From Mycolicibacterium sediminis (GTDB taxonomy: Bacteria; Actinomycetota; Actinomycetes; Mycobacteriales; Mycobacteriaceae): a stretch of DNA of 64,000 nucleotides. The first letter of the stretch is position 1, and each line of letters starts with the position of its first letter. A program made the translations under genes and the position numbers. The notes under the pieces are model-generated. The model was not told the DNA's origin, made no database searches, and worked only from the letters and a program-made list of their open reading frames with translations. Location: assembly GCF_010731735.1 (NCBI RefSeq), contig NZ_AP022588.1:5704001-5768000 (forward strand). Reading direction: 5' to 3'. Below are positions 25,003-33,690 of this stretch, in pieces.

Positions 25003-26262
25003 GTGACCGAACCGGAGACACCCGCCGAAAAGCCGGGCAAGTCCCCCGACAACCCCTACCCGGTCCGCTCGGTGTCGATGTTGGTCAAGGACTGGATCGA
25101 CCGACTCGGCACGGTGTGGGTGGAGGGCCAGATCGCCCAGATGACGGTGCGGCCCAATTCGAGTACCGCCTGGATCACGCTGCGCGATCCGTCGGCGGAC
25201 ATGTCGCTGCAGATCACCTGCCCGCGCGACCTCGTCCACAACGCACCGGTGAAGCTCGCCGAGGGCACCCGCGTCATCATGCACGGGCGGCCCAGCTTCT
25301 TCGTCGGGCGCGGCTCGTTCTCGTTGCGCGTCAACCAGATTCGCGCGGTCGGGATCGGCGAGCTGCTGGCCCGCATCGACCGGCTGCGCCGACTGCTCGA
25401 CGCGGAGGGCCTCTTCGACCCGCGCCTGAAGCGACCGATCCCGTTCCTGCCCGGCACCATCGGCCTGATCACGGGACGAGCCAGCCACGCGGAGAGCGAC
25501 GTCGTCTCGGTGGCCACCTCGCGGTGGCCCGCGGTGCGCTTCGAGATCCGCAACCCCGTCGTGCAGGGACCCAACACCGTCCCCCAGGTGGTCGCGGCGC
25601 TACGCGAACTGGACGCCGACCCGGACGTCGACGTCATCGTCGTCGCCCGCGGTGGCGGCAGCTTCGAGGACCTGCTGCCGTTCTCGGACGAGACGCTGTG
25701 CCGCGAGATCGGCAAGTGCGTGACACCGGTCGTCACCGCCATCGGCCACGAACCGGACAACCCGCTGTGCGATCTCGTCGCCGACGTCCGCGCGGCGACG
25801 CCCACCGACGCGGCCAAGCGCGTGGTGCCCGACGCCGCCGCCGAACAGCTCCTGGTGGGCGAGTTGCGCGAGCGCAGTGCACGGGCGCTACGCAACTGGG
25901 TGCGGCGCGAGCAGCACGCCATCATCCAGCTGCGCAGCCGTCCCGTACTCGCGCAACCGCTGGCAGCCATCGACGCGCGCGGCGAGGAGATCCACCGTTC
26001 GTTGACCGCCGCGCGACGCGACGTCACCAGGCTGATCGCCGTGGAGACCGAGCGGATCGGTCACATGTCGGCCCGCCTGACCACGCTGGGTCCGGCGGCG
26101 ACGCTGGCGCGCGGCTATGCCGTCGTCCAGACCGTGCCCGTCGAGGGGCCGGCGGCCGTCCTGAGGTCCATCGGTGACGCACCGGCCTCGACCAGGCTGC
26201 GCATCCGGGTCGCCGACGGCGCGATCACCGCCACGAGTGAGGGGGAAGATGAAGCCCATTAG
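25003..26262 (+). CDS. xseA: Exodeoxyribonuclease VII large subunit
   Basis: A 419-residue catalytic subunit of ExoVII, which degrades single-stranded DNA from both ends. An N-terminal OB fold (WVEGQIAQMTVRPNSSTAWITLRD) is followed by the nuclease core PNTVPQVVAALRELD, DVIVVARGGGSFEDLLPFSDE and TAIGHEPDNPLCDLVADVRAATPTDAA, then a C-terminal coiled-coil region. The GTG at 25003 gives the usual length. Its last 14 bases overlap xseB, a standard arrangement for balanced synthesis of the two subunits. Confidence 0.96.
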   Translation: MTEPETPAEKPGKSPDNPYPVRSVSMLVKDWIDRLGTVWVEGQIAQMTVRPNSSTAWITLRDPSADMSLQITCPRDLVHNAPVKLAEGTRVIMHGRPSFFVGRGSFSLRVNQIRAVGIGELLARIDRLRRLLDAEGLFDPRLKRPIPFLPGTIGLITGRASHAESDVVSVATSRWPAVRFEIRNPVVQGPNTVPQVVAALRELDADPDVDVIVVARGGGSFEDLLPFSDETLCREIGKCVTPVVTAIGHEPDNPLCDLVADVRAATPTDAAKRVVPDAAAEQLLVGELRERSARALRNWVRREQHAIIQLRSRPVLAQPLAAIDARGEEIHRSLTAARRDVTRLIAVETERIGHMSARLTTLGPAATLARGYAVVQTVPVEGPAAVLRSIGDAPASTRLRIRVADGAITATSEGEDEAH

Positions 26263-26461
26263 TAAGCTCGGGTACGAGGAGGCGCGGGACGAACTGGCCG
26301 AGGTGGTACGCCGTCTCGAACAGGGCGGCCTCAGCCTGGACGAGTCCCTGACCCTGTGGGAAAGGGGCGAGGAGCTGGCCAAATGCTGCGAGCAGCACCT
26401 CGAGGGCGCGCGCCAGCGTGTCGAGCAGGCGCTCGCCGCGAAGGACGACGACGAAGGTTGA
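26249..26461 (+). CDS. xseB: Exodeoxyribonuclease VII small subunit
   Basis: A 70-residue ExoVII small subunit. The two-helix coiled-coil sequence GYEEARDELAEVVRRLEQGG followed by SLTLWERGEELAKCCEQHLE matches the family exactly. Several copies bind the long helix of XseA. The ATG at 26249 (MKPISKLGYEEA) has a GAGGGGGAAG ribosome site within the xseA end, giving a 14-base overlap. Confidence 0.96.
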   Translation: MKPISKLGYEEARDELAEVVRRLEQGGLSLDESLTLWERGEELAKCCEQHLEGARQRVEQALAAKDDDEG

Positions 26462-26495
26462 GATGGCAACCATCCGACCCGCGTGGGCTCGTAAC

Positions 26496-26509
26496 TGAAA
26501 CACGTTTCA
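26496..26509. promoter_or_regulatory. KstR operator upstream of 3beta-HSD
   Basis: TGAAACACGTTTCA matches the KstR consensus TnnAACnnGTTnnA at every fixed base and extends to a 20-base near-palindrome (26493-26512). It lies immediately before a TAAGCT -10 (26512-26517) and 17 bases from the start codon. Sterol-dependent derepression is expected. Confidence 0.85.
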
Positions 26510-26525
26510 GTTAAGCTCGTCGGCC

Positions 26526-27608
26526 ATGGGTGAAACCACAGACCTGGGCCGCGTCCTCGTCACGGGAGGGTCCGGCTTCGTCGGCGCCAACCTGGTGACC
26601 GAACTGCTCGGCCGCGGTCTGGAGGTGCGCTCCTTCGATCGCGTGCCGTCGCCGGTGGAGGACCACCCGCGGTTGCAGACCGTCGTCGGCGACATCACGG
26701 TCCTCGACGACGTGGCGGCGGCCGTCGCCGACGTCGACACCGTCATCCACACCGCAGCCATCATCGACCTCATGGGCGGTGCTTCGGTCACCGAGGAGTA
26801 CCGGCGGCGCAGTTTCGCCGTCAACGTCGGCGGCACGGAGAACCTCGTGCACGCGTCACGGAGGGCCGGCGTCAAGCGCTTCGTCTACACCGCCTCGAAC
26901 AGCGTGGTGATGGGCGGCCAGGTCATCTCCGGCGGGGACGAGACCCTGCCGTACACGAGCCGGTTCAACGACCTCTACACCGAGACCAAGGTGGTGGCGG
27001 AGAAGTTCGTCCTCGCGCAGAACGGTGTCGAGGGCATGCTGACGTGCTCGATCCGACCCAGCGGCATCTGGGGCCGCGGCGATCAGACCATGTTCCGCAA
27101 GGTGTTCGAGAGCGTGCTCGCCGGCCACGTGAAGGTGCTGGTCGGCAACAAGGACGTCAAGCTCGACAACTCCTACGTGCACAACCTGATTCACGGCTTC
27201 ATCCTGGCCGCCGAGCACCTGGTGCCCGGCGGCACCGCACCCGGCCAGGCCTACTTCGTCAACGACGGCGAGCCGATCAACATGTTCGAGTTCTCCCGCC
27301 CCGTCGTCGAGGCGTGCGGTGAGCCGTTCCCGACGTTCCGCGTGCCGGGCGGGCTGGTGAAGTTCGCGATGACGGTGTGGCAGTTCCTGCACTTCCGGTT
27401 CGGCCTGCCCAAGCCACTGCTGGAACCGCTTGCCGTCGAACGAATCTCGCGGGACAACTACTTCTCGATCGAGAAGGCCAGGCGCGACCTCGGGTACGAG
27501 CCGCTGTTCACCACCGAGCAGGCGCTGGCCGAGTGCCTGCCGTACTACACCGAGCTGTACACGCGCATGAAGGCGGCGGGACGGGACCCGGCGACCGCCT
27601 CCCGCTGA
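26526..27608 (+). CDS. 3beta-hydroxysteroid dehydrogenase/isomerase (cholesterol dehydrogenase)
   Basis: A 360-residue extended SDR, orthologue by position and sequence of M. tuberculosis Rv1106c, which oxidises cholesterol to cholest-4-en-3-one with NAD+, the first ring-modifying step of sterol catabolism. Cofactor motif TGGSGFVG (13-20) and catalytic Tyr151 and Lys155 (YTETK) are present; residues 330-350 (DNYFSIEKARRDLGYEP) are typical of the 3beta-HSD family. The KstR box and a TAAGCT -10 directly upstream support induction by sterols and a short or absent leader. Downstream is the convergent mgtC-like gene. Confidence 0.93.
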   Translation: MGETTDLGRVLVTGGSGFVGANLVTELLGRGLEVRSFDRVPSPVEDHPRLQTVVGDITVLDDVAAAVADVDTVIHTAAIIDLMGGASVTEEYRRRSFAVNVGGTENLVHASRRAGVKRFVYTASNSVVMGGQVISGGDETLPYTSRFNDLYTETKVVAEKFVLAQNGVEGMLTCSIRPSGIWGRGDQTMFRKVFESVLAGHVKVLVGNKDVKLDNSYVHNLIHGFILAAEHLVPGGTAPGQAYFVNDGEPINMFEFSRPVVEACGEPFPTFRVPGGLVKFAMTVWQFLHFRFGLPKPLLEPLAVERISRDNYFSIEKARRDLGYEPLFTTEQALAECLPYYTELYTRMKAAGRDPATASR

Positions 27609-27690
27609 CGCCCCGCCGAACGTTGATTACCGTCACGTCTTTTCGCGAAAAGCGTGACACGAGAGCACGCTCGGTGCGAGGACGTGAGAC

Positions 27691-28407
27691 TCAGGGGCGG
27701 GCGAAGCCCTCGGCCGATTCCTCCGGCACGCTCCAGTGCACCGACTGAACCCGTGGGTCGGACGCGAGCGCACCGGCGGCCTCCTCGACCACCCCGTCGT
27801 CACGGGCCGCACAGGAGAGGCCGACTCGGATCTCGACCGCGTCGGTCGCCCCGGGAGCGGACCGCATCGACGTCATCCGCAACTCCGGAGTCCGGACGGT
27901 GCGCAGCATCAGGTCACGCACCTCCGTCTCCCGGTCGGCGCGGCAGGTCACGCTCACCAAATACTCGACCGGCGGGTGTTCGCGGCCCGCCCAGTGCTTG
28001 CGCCGATCCATCATCTCGGCCAGCGGATGGAGGAACAGGTTCACCGCCACCACGATCACCGCGCTGGCGATGGCCTCCCGCCAGAGCCACGCACCAGCCA
28101 GCGCGCCCACCGCCGCGGTGGACCACAGGGTGGCCGCGGTGTTGAGGCCGGTCACCGAGAGACCCTGCTTCATGATGACGCCGGCACCGAGAAAGCCGAT
28201 GCCGGTGACGATCTGCGCGGCGACGCGGGTCGGGTCGGAGCCCGGGAAGCTGTACGCGCCGAGGATCAGATATAGGGCGGATCCAGTGCTCACCAGCGCC
28301 ATCGTCTGCAGACCGGCCATCCGGGCGCGCCACTGCCGCTCCAGGCCGATTGCCACGCCCAAGGCCGTCGCGAGTCCGACGCGCACGAGCAGTTCGACGG
28401 CCAACAC
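27691..28407 (-). CDS. MgtC/SapB-family membrane protein
   Basis: A 238-residue protein with an N-terminal half of four to five membrane helices carrying MgtC hallmarks (GLERQWRARMAGLQTMALVS, VTGIGFLGAGVIMKQG, GLNTAATLWSTAAVGALAG) and a C-terminal ACT-like cytoplasmic domain. MgtC proteins inhibit the F-type ATP synthase and help growth at low Mg2+ and inside macrophages. The GTG at 28407 starts the first helix and follows a CACAAT -10-like element by seven bases. It is divergent from the sulfatase operon. Confidence 0.88.
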   Translation of the reverse strand: MLAVELLVRVGLATALGVAIGLERQWRARMAGLQTMALVSTGSALYLILGAYSFPGSDPTRVAAQIVTGIGFLGAGVIMKQGLSVTGLNTAATLWSTAAVGALAGAWLWREAIASAVIVVAVNLFLHPLAEMMDRRKHWAGREHPPVEYLVSVTCRADRETEVRDLMLRTVRTPELRMTSMRSAPGATDAVEIRVGLSCAARDDGVVEEAAGALASDPRVQSVHWSVPEESAEGFARP

Positions 28408-28522
28408 GCCTGCGATTGTGCGCTCGTCGGCCCGATTCCGCCTGCCGTTCGGTGACGAAAGGCCTGACCCCGACGCCTCAACGGCTCTACGATCGACGGA
28501 ACCCACGGCAAGGAGACGCGCG

Positions 28523-30073
28523 ATGCCCAACGGACAGCCCAACATCCTCGTCATCTGGGGCGACGACATCGGCATCAGCAACCTGAGCTGCTACAGCGAC
28601 GGGATGATGGGCTACCGCACGCCGAACATCGACCGTATCGCCAAGGAGGGCATGCGGTTCACCGATTCCTACGGCGAGCAAAGCTGCACCGCGGGGCGGG
28701 CAGCCTTCATCAGTGGACAAAGCGTGTATCGCACCGGAATGAGCAAGGTCGGCGTGCCTGGTGTCGACATCGGTTGGGCTGCCGAGGATCCCACCATCGC
28801 CGAACTGCTCAAGCCGATGGGCTACGCATGCGGCCAGTTCGGCAAGAACCACTTCGGCGACCTGAACAAGTTCCTGCCCACGGTGCACGGCTTCGACGAG
28901 TTCTATGGCAACCTCTACCACCTCAACGCCGAGGAGGAGCCCGAGCAGTTCGACTACCCGCACAAGGATCAGTTCCCGCGGCTGTACGAGCTGGCGCTTC
29001 CGCGCGGCGTCCTCGACTGCAAGGCCCTGCCCGAGGATTCCACGGAGCCCGCCGACGAGAAGTTCGGTCCGGTCGGCAAGCAGACCATCGTCGACACCGG
29101 CCCGTTGACCGCCAAGCGCATGGAGACCATCGACGACGACATCGCCGATCGCACAGTCGAGTTCGTCACCAGGCAACACGAGGCCGACACGCCGTTCTTC
29201 GTGTGGTGCAACTTCACCCACATGCACCTCTACACGCACCTCAAGCCCGGCAGCAAGGGCCAGGCCGGGCGGTGGCAGTCGGAGTACCACGACGCGATGA
29301 TCGACCACGACCGCAACGTCGGCACCGTGCTCGACGCGCTCGACGACCTCGGCATCGCCGACGACACCATCGTCATCTACTCGACGGACAATGGGCCACA
29401 TCGCAATTCCTGGCCCGACGCCGGCACCACACCGTTCCGCAGCGAGAAGAACACCAACTGGGAGGGTGCCTACCGCATCCCGGAGCTGATCCGCTGGCCC
29501 GGGCACATCGAGGCGGGCAGCGTCTCCAACGAGATCATCCAGCACCACGACTGGCTGCCGACCCTGCTGGCCGCCGCAGGCGACCCCGACGTCAGCGAGA
29601 AACTCAAGAAGGGCTTCGCCGCCGGGGCCGACGGCGAAACCGAATACAAGGTCCACATCGATGGCTTCAACATGCTGCCGTACCTGATGGGCGAGGTCGA
29701 GCACAGCCCGCGACGGGGCTTCTTCTACTTCAACGACGACGCCCAACTCGTCGGGATGCGTTTCGAGAATTGGAAGATCGTGTTCGCCGAGCAACGCTGT
29801 CAGGGCACGCTGCGGACGTGGGCCGAGCCATTCACGCCGCTACGGGTCCCCAAGCTGTTCAACCTCCGCACCGACCCGTTCGAGTATGCCGACATCACGT
29901 CCAACACCTACTACGAGTGGTTCCTGCGACGGGACTTCTTCGTCTTCTACGCGACCGCGATGGCGTCGATGTTCCTCGACACGTTCAAGGAGTTTCCGCC
30001 CCGGCATCCACCGGCGAGCTTCAGCGTCGACCAGATCGTCGAGAAGCTCGAGGACTTCCTGGCGGCCGACTAG
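28523..30073 (+). CDS. Type I (S1) sulfatase, first of tandem pair
   Basis: A 516-residue sulfatase hydrolysing a sulfate ester of unknown identity. Metal-binding Asp14-Asp15 (IWGDDIG) opens the protein. The maturation motif is Cys55-Thr-Ala-Gly-Arg59 (SCTAGRAAFISGQS), whose Cys must be converted to formylglycine. YSTDNGPHRNSWPDAG supplies further metal ligands. No signal peptide is present, so it is probably cytoplasmic. The ATG at 28523 has an AAGGAG site; TACGAT at 28488-28493 is a possible -10. It is the first gene of an operon with a second sulfatase, a HAD phosphatase and an FGE. Confidence 0.9.
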   Translation: MPNGQPNILVIWGDDIGISNLSCYSDGMMGYRTPNIDRIAKEGMRFTDSYGEQSCTAGRAAFISGQSVYRTGMSKVGVPGVDIGWAAEDPTIAELLKPMGYACGQFGKNHFGDLNKFLPTVHGFDEFYGNLYHLNAEEEPEQFDYPHKDQFPRLYELALPRGVLDCKALPEDSTEPADEKFGPVGKQTIVDTGPLTAKRMETIDDDIADRTVEFVTRQHEADTPFFVWCNFTHMHLYTHLKPGSKGQAGRWQSEYHDAMIDHDRNVGTVLDALDDLGIADDTIVIYSTDNGPHRNSWPDAGTTPFRSEKNTNWEGAYRIPELIRWPGHIEAGSVSNEIIQHHDWLPTLLAAAGDPDVSEKLKKGFAAGADGETEYKVHIDGFNMLPYLMGEVEHSPRRGFFYFNDDAQLVGMRFENWKIVFAEQRCQGTLRTWAEPFTPLRVPKLFNLRTDPFEYADITSNTYYEWFLRRDFFVFYATAMASMFLDTFKEFPPRHPPASFSVDQIVEKLEDFLAAD

Positions 30074-30120
30074 GGTCGCATCGTTACTTACGGCTCCGCA
30101 AATTCGAGACGAGGATTGCC

Positions 30121-31665
30121 ATGCCCGATTCCAAACCGAACATCCTGGTCATCTGGGGTGACGACATCGGCATCTCGAACCTGAGCTGCTACAGCCGCGG
30201 GATGATGGGGTACTCGACACCCAACATCGACCGCATCGCCGACGAGGGGATGTTGTTCACCGACTCCTACGGTGAGCAGAGCTGCACCGCCGGCCGGTCG
30301 TCGTTCATCACCGGCCAGAGCGTCTACCGCACCGGGATGAGCAAGGTGGGCATGCCCGGCGTCGACATCGGCCTCCAGAAGGAGGATCCGACCATCGCCG
30401 AGCTGCTCAAGCCGATGGGCTATGCCACCGGTCAATTCGGCAAGAACCACCTCGGCGACCTCAACAAGTACCTGCCGACCGCCCACGGCTTCGACGAGTT
30501 CTTCGGCAACCTCTACCACCTCAACGCCGAGGAGGAGCCGGAGAACGCGGACTACCCCACCGCCGAGGAGGCGCCGATCATGCGCGCCCGGCTCCTGCCG
30601 CGGGGCGTCATTCACTCCTGGGCCACCGACGAGGAGTCCGACGAGGTCGACGAGCGCTACGGACCCGTCGGCAAGCAGCGCATCGAGGACACCGGCCCGC
30701 TGACGAAACTGCGGATGGAGACCATCGACGACGAGACCACCGGCGCCTGCGTCGACTTCATCACCCGCCAGCACGAAGCAGGCACGCCCTTCTTCGTGTG
30801 GATGAACATGACCCACATGCACTTTCGGACGCACACCAAGCCCGAGAGCCTGGGCCAGGCCGGCCGCTGGCAGTCGCCGTACCACGACACGATGATCGAC
30901 CACGACCGCAACGTGGGTACGCTGCTCGACCTCATCGACGACCTCGGCCTCGCCGAGGACACCATCGTCATCTACTCCACGGACAACGGCCCGCACGCCA
31001 ACAGCTGGCCGGACGGCGCGACCACTCCGTTCCGCAGCGAGAAGGCCACCAACTGGGAGGGCGCCTTCCGCATCCCCGAGCTGATCCGCTGGCCGGGGAA
31101 GATCGCGCCGCGCTCGGTGTCGAACGAGATCGTCCAGCACCACGATTGGCTGCCGACGTTCCTCGCCGCCGCGGGCGATCCGGACATCGTCGAGAAGCTC
31201 AAGGCCGGCCACACCGCCGGTGACATGACCTACAAGGTGCACATCGACGGCTTCAACCTGGTGCCCTACCTCACCGGTGAGGTCGACAAGAGCCCGCGAC
31301 GCGGGATGATCTACTTCTCCGACGACTGCGACGTCCTCGGCATCCGCGCCGAGAACTGGAAGGTCGTCTTCCAGGAGCAGCGCGCCCAGGGGACGCTGGA
31401 GATCTGGTTCGAACCGTTCACGAAGCTACGCGCGCCGAAGCTGTTCAACCTTCGCACCGACCCCTACGAGCGCGCCGACATCACGTCGAACACGTACTGG
31501 GACTGGGTGATCGACCGCATCTACCTGGTGCTGTACGGCTCCGCCATCGCGACGCAGTTCCTCCAGACGTTCAAGGAGTTCCCGCCGCGCCAGGAACCGG
31601 CGTCGTTCACCATCAACCACGCGGTCGAGGAGCTCGAGAAGTTCCTCGCCACCCGGGGCGGCTGA
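30121..31665 (+). CDS. Type I (S1) sulfatase, second of tandem pair
   Basis: A 514-residue paralogue of the previous gene, very similar over its full length, so the pair arose by tandem duplication. It keeps Asp14-Asp15, Cys55-Thr-Ala-Gly-Arg59 (SCTAGRSSFITGQS) and YSTDNGPHANSWPDG. The two diverge most around residues 135-180 (here PTAEEAPIMRARLLPRGVI), a region that may set substrate preference. The ATG at 30121 lies 47 bases after the first sulfatase, and its stop TGA overlaps the HAD start (TGATG). Confidence 0.9.
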   Translation: MPDSKPNILVIWGDDIGISNLSCYSRGMMGYSTPNIDRIADEGMLFTDSYGEQSCTAGRSSFITGQSVYRTGMSKVGMPGVDIGLQKEDPTIAELLKPMGYATGQFGKNHLGDLNKYLPTAHGFDEFFGNLYHLNAEEEPENADYPTAEEAPIMRARLLPRGVIHSWATDEESDEVDERYGPVGKQRIEDTGPLTKLRMETIDDETTGACVDFITRQHEAGTPFFVWMNMTHMHFRTHTKPESLGQAGRWQSPYHDTMIDHDRNVGTLLDLIDDLGLAEDTIVIYSTDNGPHANSWPDGATTPFRSEKATNWEGAFRIPELIRWPGKIAPRSVSNEIVQHHDWLPTFLAAAGDPDIVEKLKAGHTAGDMTYKVHIDGFNLVPYLTGEVDKSPRRGMIYFSDDCDVLGIRAENWKVVFQEQRAQGTLEIWFEPFTKLRAPKLFNLRTDPYERADITSNTYWDWVIDRIYLVLYGSAIATQFLQTFKEFPPRQEPASFTINHAVEELEKFLATRGG

Positions 31666-32585
31666 TGCTCGACGGGTGGACCGATGGTGCCGCGAAGTCG
31701 GCGATCGTCGACTTCGTGGCCCGCGTCACCGCTGAAGGTGCCGACTTCGTCGAACCCGAGGCGCGCGTCGCGGTGTTCGACAACGACGGGACGCTGTGGT
31801 GCGAGAAGCCGGCGTACATCCAACTCGACTTCCTGGTGCGCCGGCTGGCCGAGAAGGCCGCTGCCGACTCCGAACTGGCCGATCGGCAGCCCTACCTGGC
31901 CGCCGCGACCGGTGACCTGAGCTGGTTCGGCGGCGCCATCACCAGGCACTATCAGGGCGACGACGCGGACCTGAAGGTGCTCGCCGGTGCGGTGATGGGA
32001 CTGCATCAGTCGATGACCGTCGAGGCGCATGCGGCGCTGATCGCCGAATTCTTCGCCACGGCCATGCATCCGACGCTCGAACGTCCCTACCAGCAGTGCG
32101 TCTACACGCCGATGGTCGAGCTGCTGCGGTACCTCGAGGCGCACGGGTTCACGTGCTACATCGTCTCGGGCGGCGGCCGCGACTTCATGCGCCCGATCAC
32201 GTCGACGATCTACGGCATCCCGCCCGAACGGATCGTCGGCAGCGCTCAGGGACTGAAGTTCGAGGGGGCCGATGGCCACGGCGACCTGCTGATCCAGCCC
32301 GCACTCGACATCTGGGACGACGGTCCCGAGAAGCCGGTCCGGATCTGGAGCCGCATCGGGCGGCGGCCGATCCCGTCGGCGGGCAACTCCAACGGCGACG
32401 ACGAGATGCTGACGTACTCGGGCCGGGCCGGGCACCCGTCGCTGCGCCTGCTGGTCCTGCACGACGACGCCGAGCGCGAGTTCGCCTACACCGCAGGCGC
32501 GGAACGGGCGCTCGAGCACGCCGCCGAGTACGGCTGGACCGTCGTGAGCATGCGCGACGACTGGGCCCGGGTCTTCGGTGCCTGA
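31665..32585 (+). CDS. HAD-superfamily phosphatase
   Basis: A 306-residue haloacid-dehalogenase-type hydrolase. Motif I FDNDGTLWCEKP has nucleophile Asp39 and acid Asp41, motif II is CYIVSGGGRDFM, and motif IV-like NSNGDDEMLTYSG binds Mg2+. The shape is that of the phosphoserine-phosphatase-like class with a helical cap. Its start overlaps the second sulfatase stop by one base, so translation is coupled. It may dephosphorylate a product or intermediate of the sulfatase pathway; that is inference from the operon. Confidence 0.87.
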   Translation: MLDGWTDGAAKSAIVDFVARVTAEGADFVEPEARVAVFDNDGTLWCEKPAYIQLDFLVRRLAEKAAADSELADRQPYLAAATGDLSWFGGAITRHYQGDDADLKVLAGAVMGLHQSMTVEAHAALIAEFFATAMHPTLERPYQQCVYTPMVELLRYLEAHGFTCYIVSGGGRDFMRPITSTIYGIPPERIVGSAQGLKFEGADGHGDLLIQPALDIWDDGPEKPVRIWSRIGRRPIPSAGNSNGDDEMLTYSGRAGHPSLRLLVLHDDAEREFAYTAGAERALEHAAEYGWTVVSMRDDWARVFGA

Positions 32586-32594
32586 CCCGCGCGC

Positions 32595-32650
32595 CGAGAC
32601 TGCGACGAGGTCGCGTTGACGCACGGAACCGCGACCTCCCAGCAGTCTCG
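32595..32650. repeat. Interrupted inverted repeat spanning the FGE start
   Basis: CGAGACTGC-(5)-GGTCGCG (32595-32615) pairs with CGCGACC-(5)-GCAGTCTCG (32630-32650): 9 plus 7 base pairs with a symmetric internal loop and a 14-base terminal loop that begins with the TTG start of the FGE gene. It may limit FGE translation or be an inserted palindromic element. Confidence 0.6.
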
Positions 32651-33527
32651 CGAGGGGTTCGCGTGGATCCCCCCGCAGACCGCACTGCTGGGTTCCGACG
32701 ACCCGCGCCACCCCGAGGAGCGGCCGGCCCGCGAGGTGACGGTGGGCGGCTTCTGGATGCAGAGCCACCAGGTGACCAATGCCGCCTTCGGCGACTTCGT
32801 CGACGCCACCGGCTACGTCACCGTCGCCGAGCGGCCGATCGACCCGGCGGACTTCCCAGACGCTCCGCCGGAGAACCTGCAGCCGGGATCAATGGTGTTC
32901 CGCCGCACCGCCGGACCCGTCGACCTCCGCCATCTCGACCAGTGGTGGACGTGGACGCCCGGCGCGTGCTGGAACCATCCCCGCGGTCCCAGGTCGGGGC
33001 TGCGCGACCGCGAACACCATCCCGTCGTCCACGTCGCGTTCGAGGACGCGGCGGCCTACGCCGCGTGGTCCGGTCTCGTGCTGCCCACCGAGGCGCAGTG
33101 GGAGGTGGCCGCCCGCGGCGGGCTCGCCGGCGCGACGTACACGTGGGGCGACGCACCGGAGCGGCCGGGCGAGCGACTCGCCAACTACTGGCACGGCGAG
33201 TTCCCCTACCTCCCCGACACCGGCTACGGGACCACCCGGCCCGTCGGCAGTTTCGCCCCCAACGGCTACGGCCTGTACGACATGGCCGGCAACGTCTGGG
33301 AGTGGACCGCCGACTGGTGGGGCGACGACCGGTCGGCCGAGTCCTGCTGCGCAGCAGACAGTTACGACGCGAACCAGCCGCAGTTCGCGATCGGGCGACG
33401 GGTGCTCAAGGGCGGCTCGTTCCTGTGCGCGGACAGCTACTGCTTGCGCTACCGGCCCGCTGCGCGTCGGCCGCAGATGGTCGACACCGGCATGAGCCAC
33501 ATCGGCTTCCGGTGCGTCGAACTCTGA
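32616..33527 (+). CDS. Formylglycine-generating enzyme (SUMF1/FGE family)
   Basis: A 303-residue copper-dependent oxidase that converts the sulfatase active-site Cys to formylglycine. The FGE-sulfatase domain begins at GFAWIPPQTALLGSDD and includes HPVVHVAFEDAAAYAAWSGL, LPTEAQWEVAARGG and NGYGLYDMAGNVWEWTADWW. Both catalytic cysteines are present in GGSFLCADSYCLRYRPAAR (Cys271, Cys276). The only in-frame start after the upstream stop is TTG at 32616, which lies in the loop of a hairpin, so the first dozen residues come from repeat DNA. Its clients are most likely the two sulfatases upstream. Confidence 0.92.
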   Translation: MTHGTATSQQSREGFAWIPPQTALLGSDDPRHPEERPAREVTVGGFWMQSHQVTNAAFGDFVDATGYVTVAERPIDPADFPDAPPENLQPGSMVFRRTAGPVDLRHLDQWWTWTPGACWNHPRGPRSGLRDREHHPVVHVAFEDAAAYAAWSGLVLPTEAQWEVAARGGLAGATYTWGDAPERPGERLANYWHGEFPYLPDTGYGTTRPVGSFAPNGYGLYDMAGNVWEWTADWWGDDRSAESCCAADSYDANQPQFAIGRRVLKGGSFLCADSYCLRYRPAARRPQMVDTGMSHIGFRCVEL

Positions 33528-33690
33528 CCGCCGACGGCGCCCGACGACGAGGGCGCAGAACTCGCGCCGCCCACCCCCTCGCTAGTCGATCGCTCAGCAA
33601 TTCGTCGCCGAACGTTGCGCTTCCCGCGTCGGCGTGCGACCTTTTACACCGCTATCGCCGCCGTCCGGACGGCGCGTCCAAGGGAGGCTC

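Noticed and set aside
30088..31242. Minus-strand open frame antisense to the second sulfatase (and a similar one over the first)
   Set aside because: The two antisense frames look alike only because the sulfatases are paralogues; there is no domain and no promoter.
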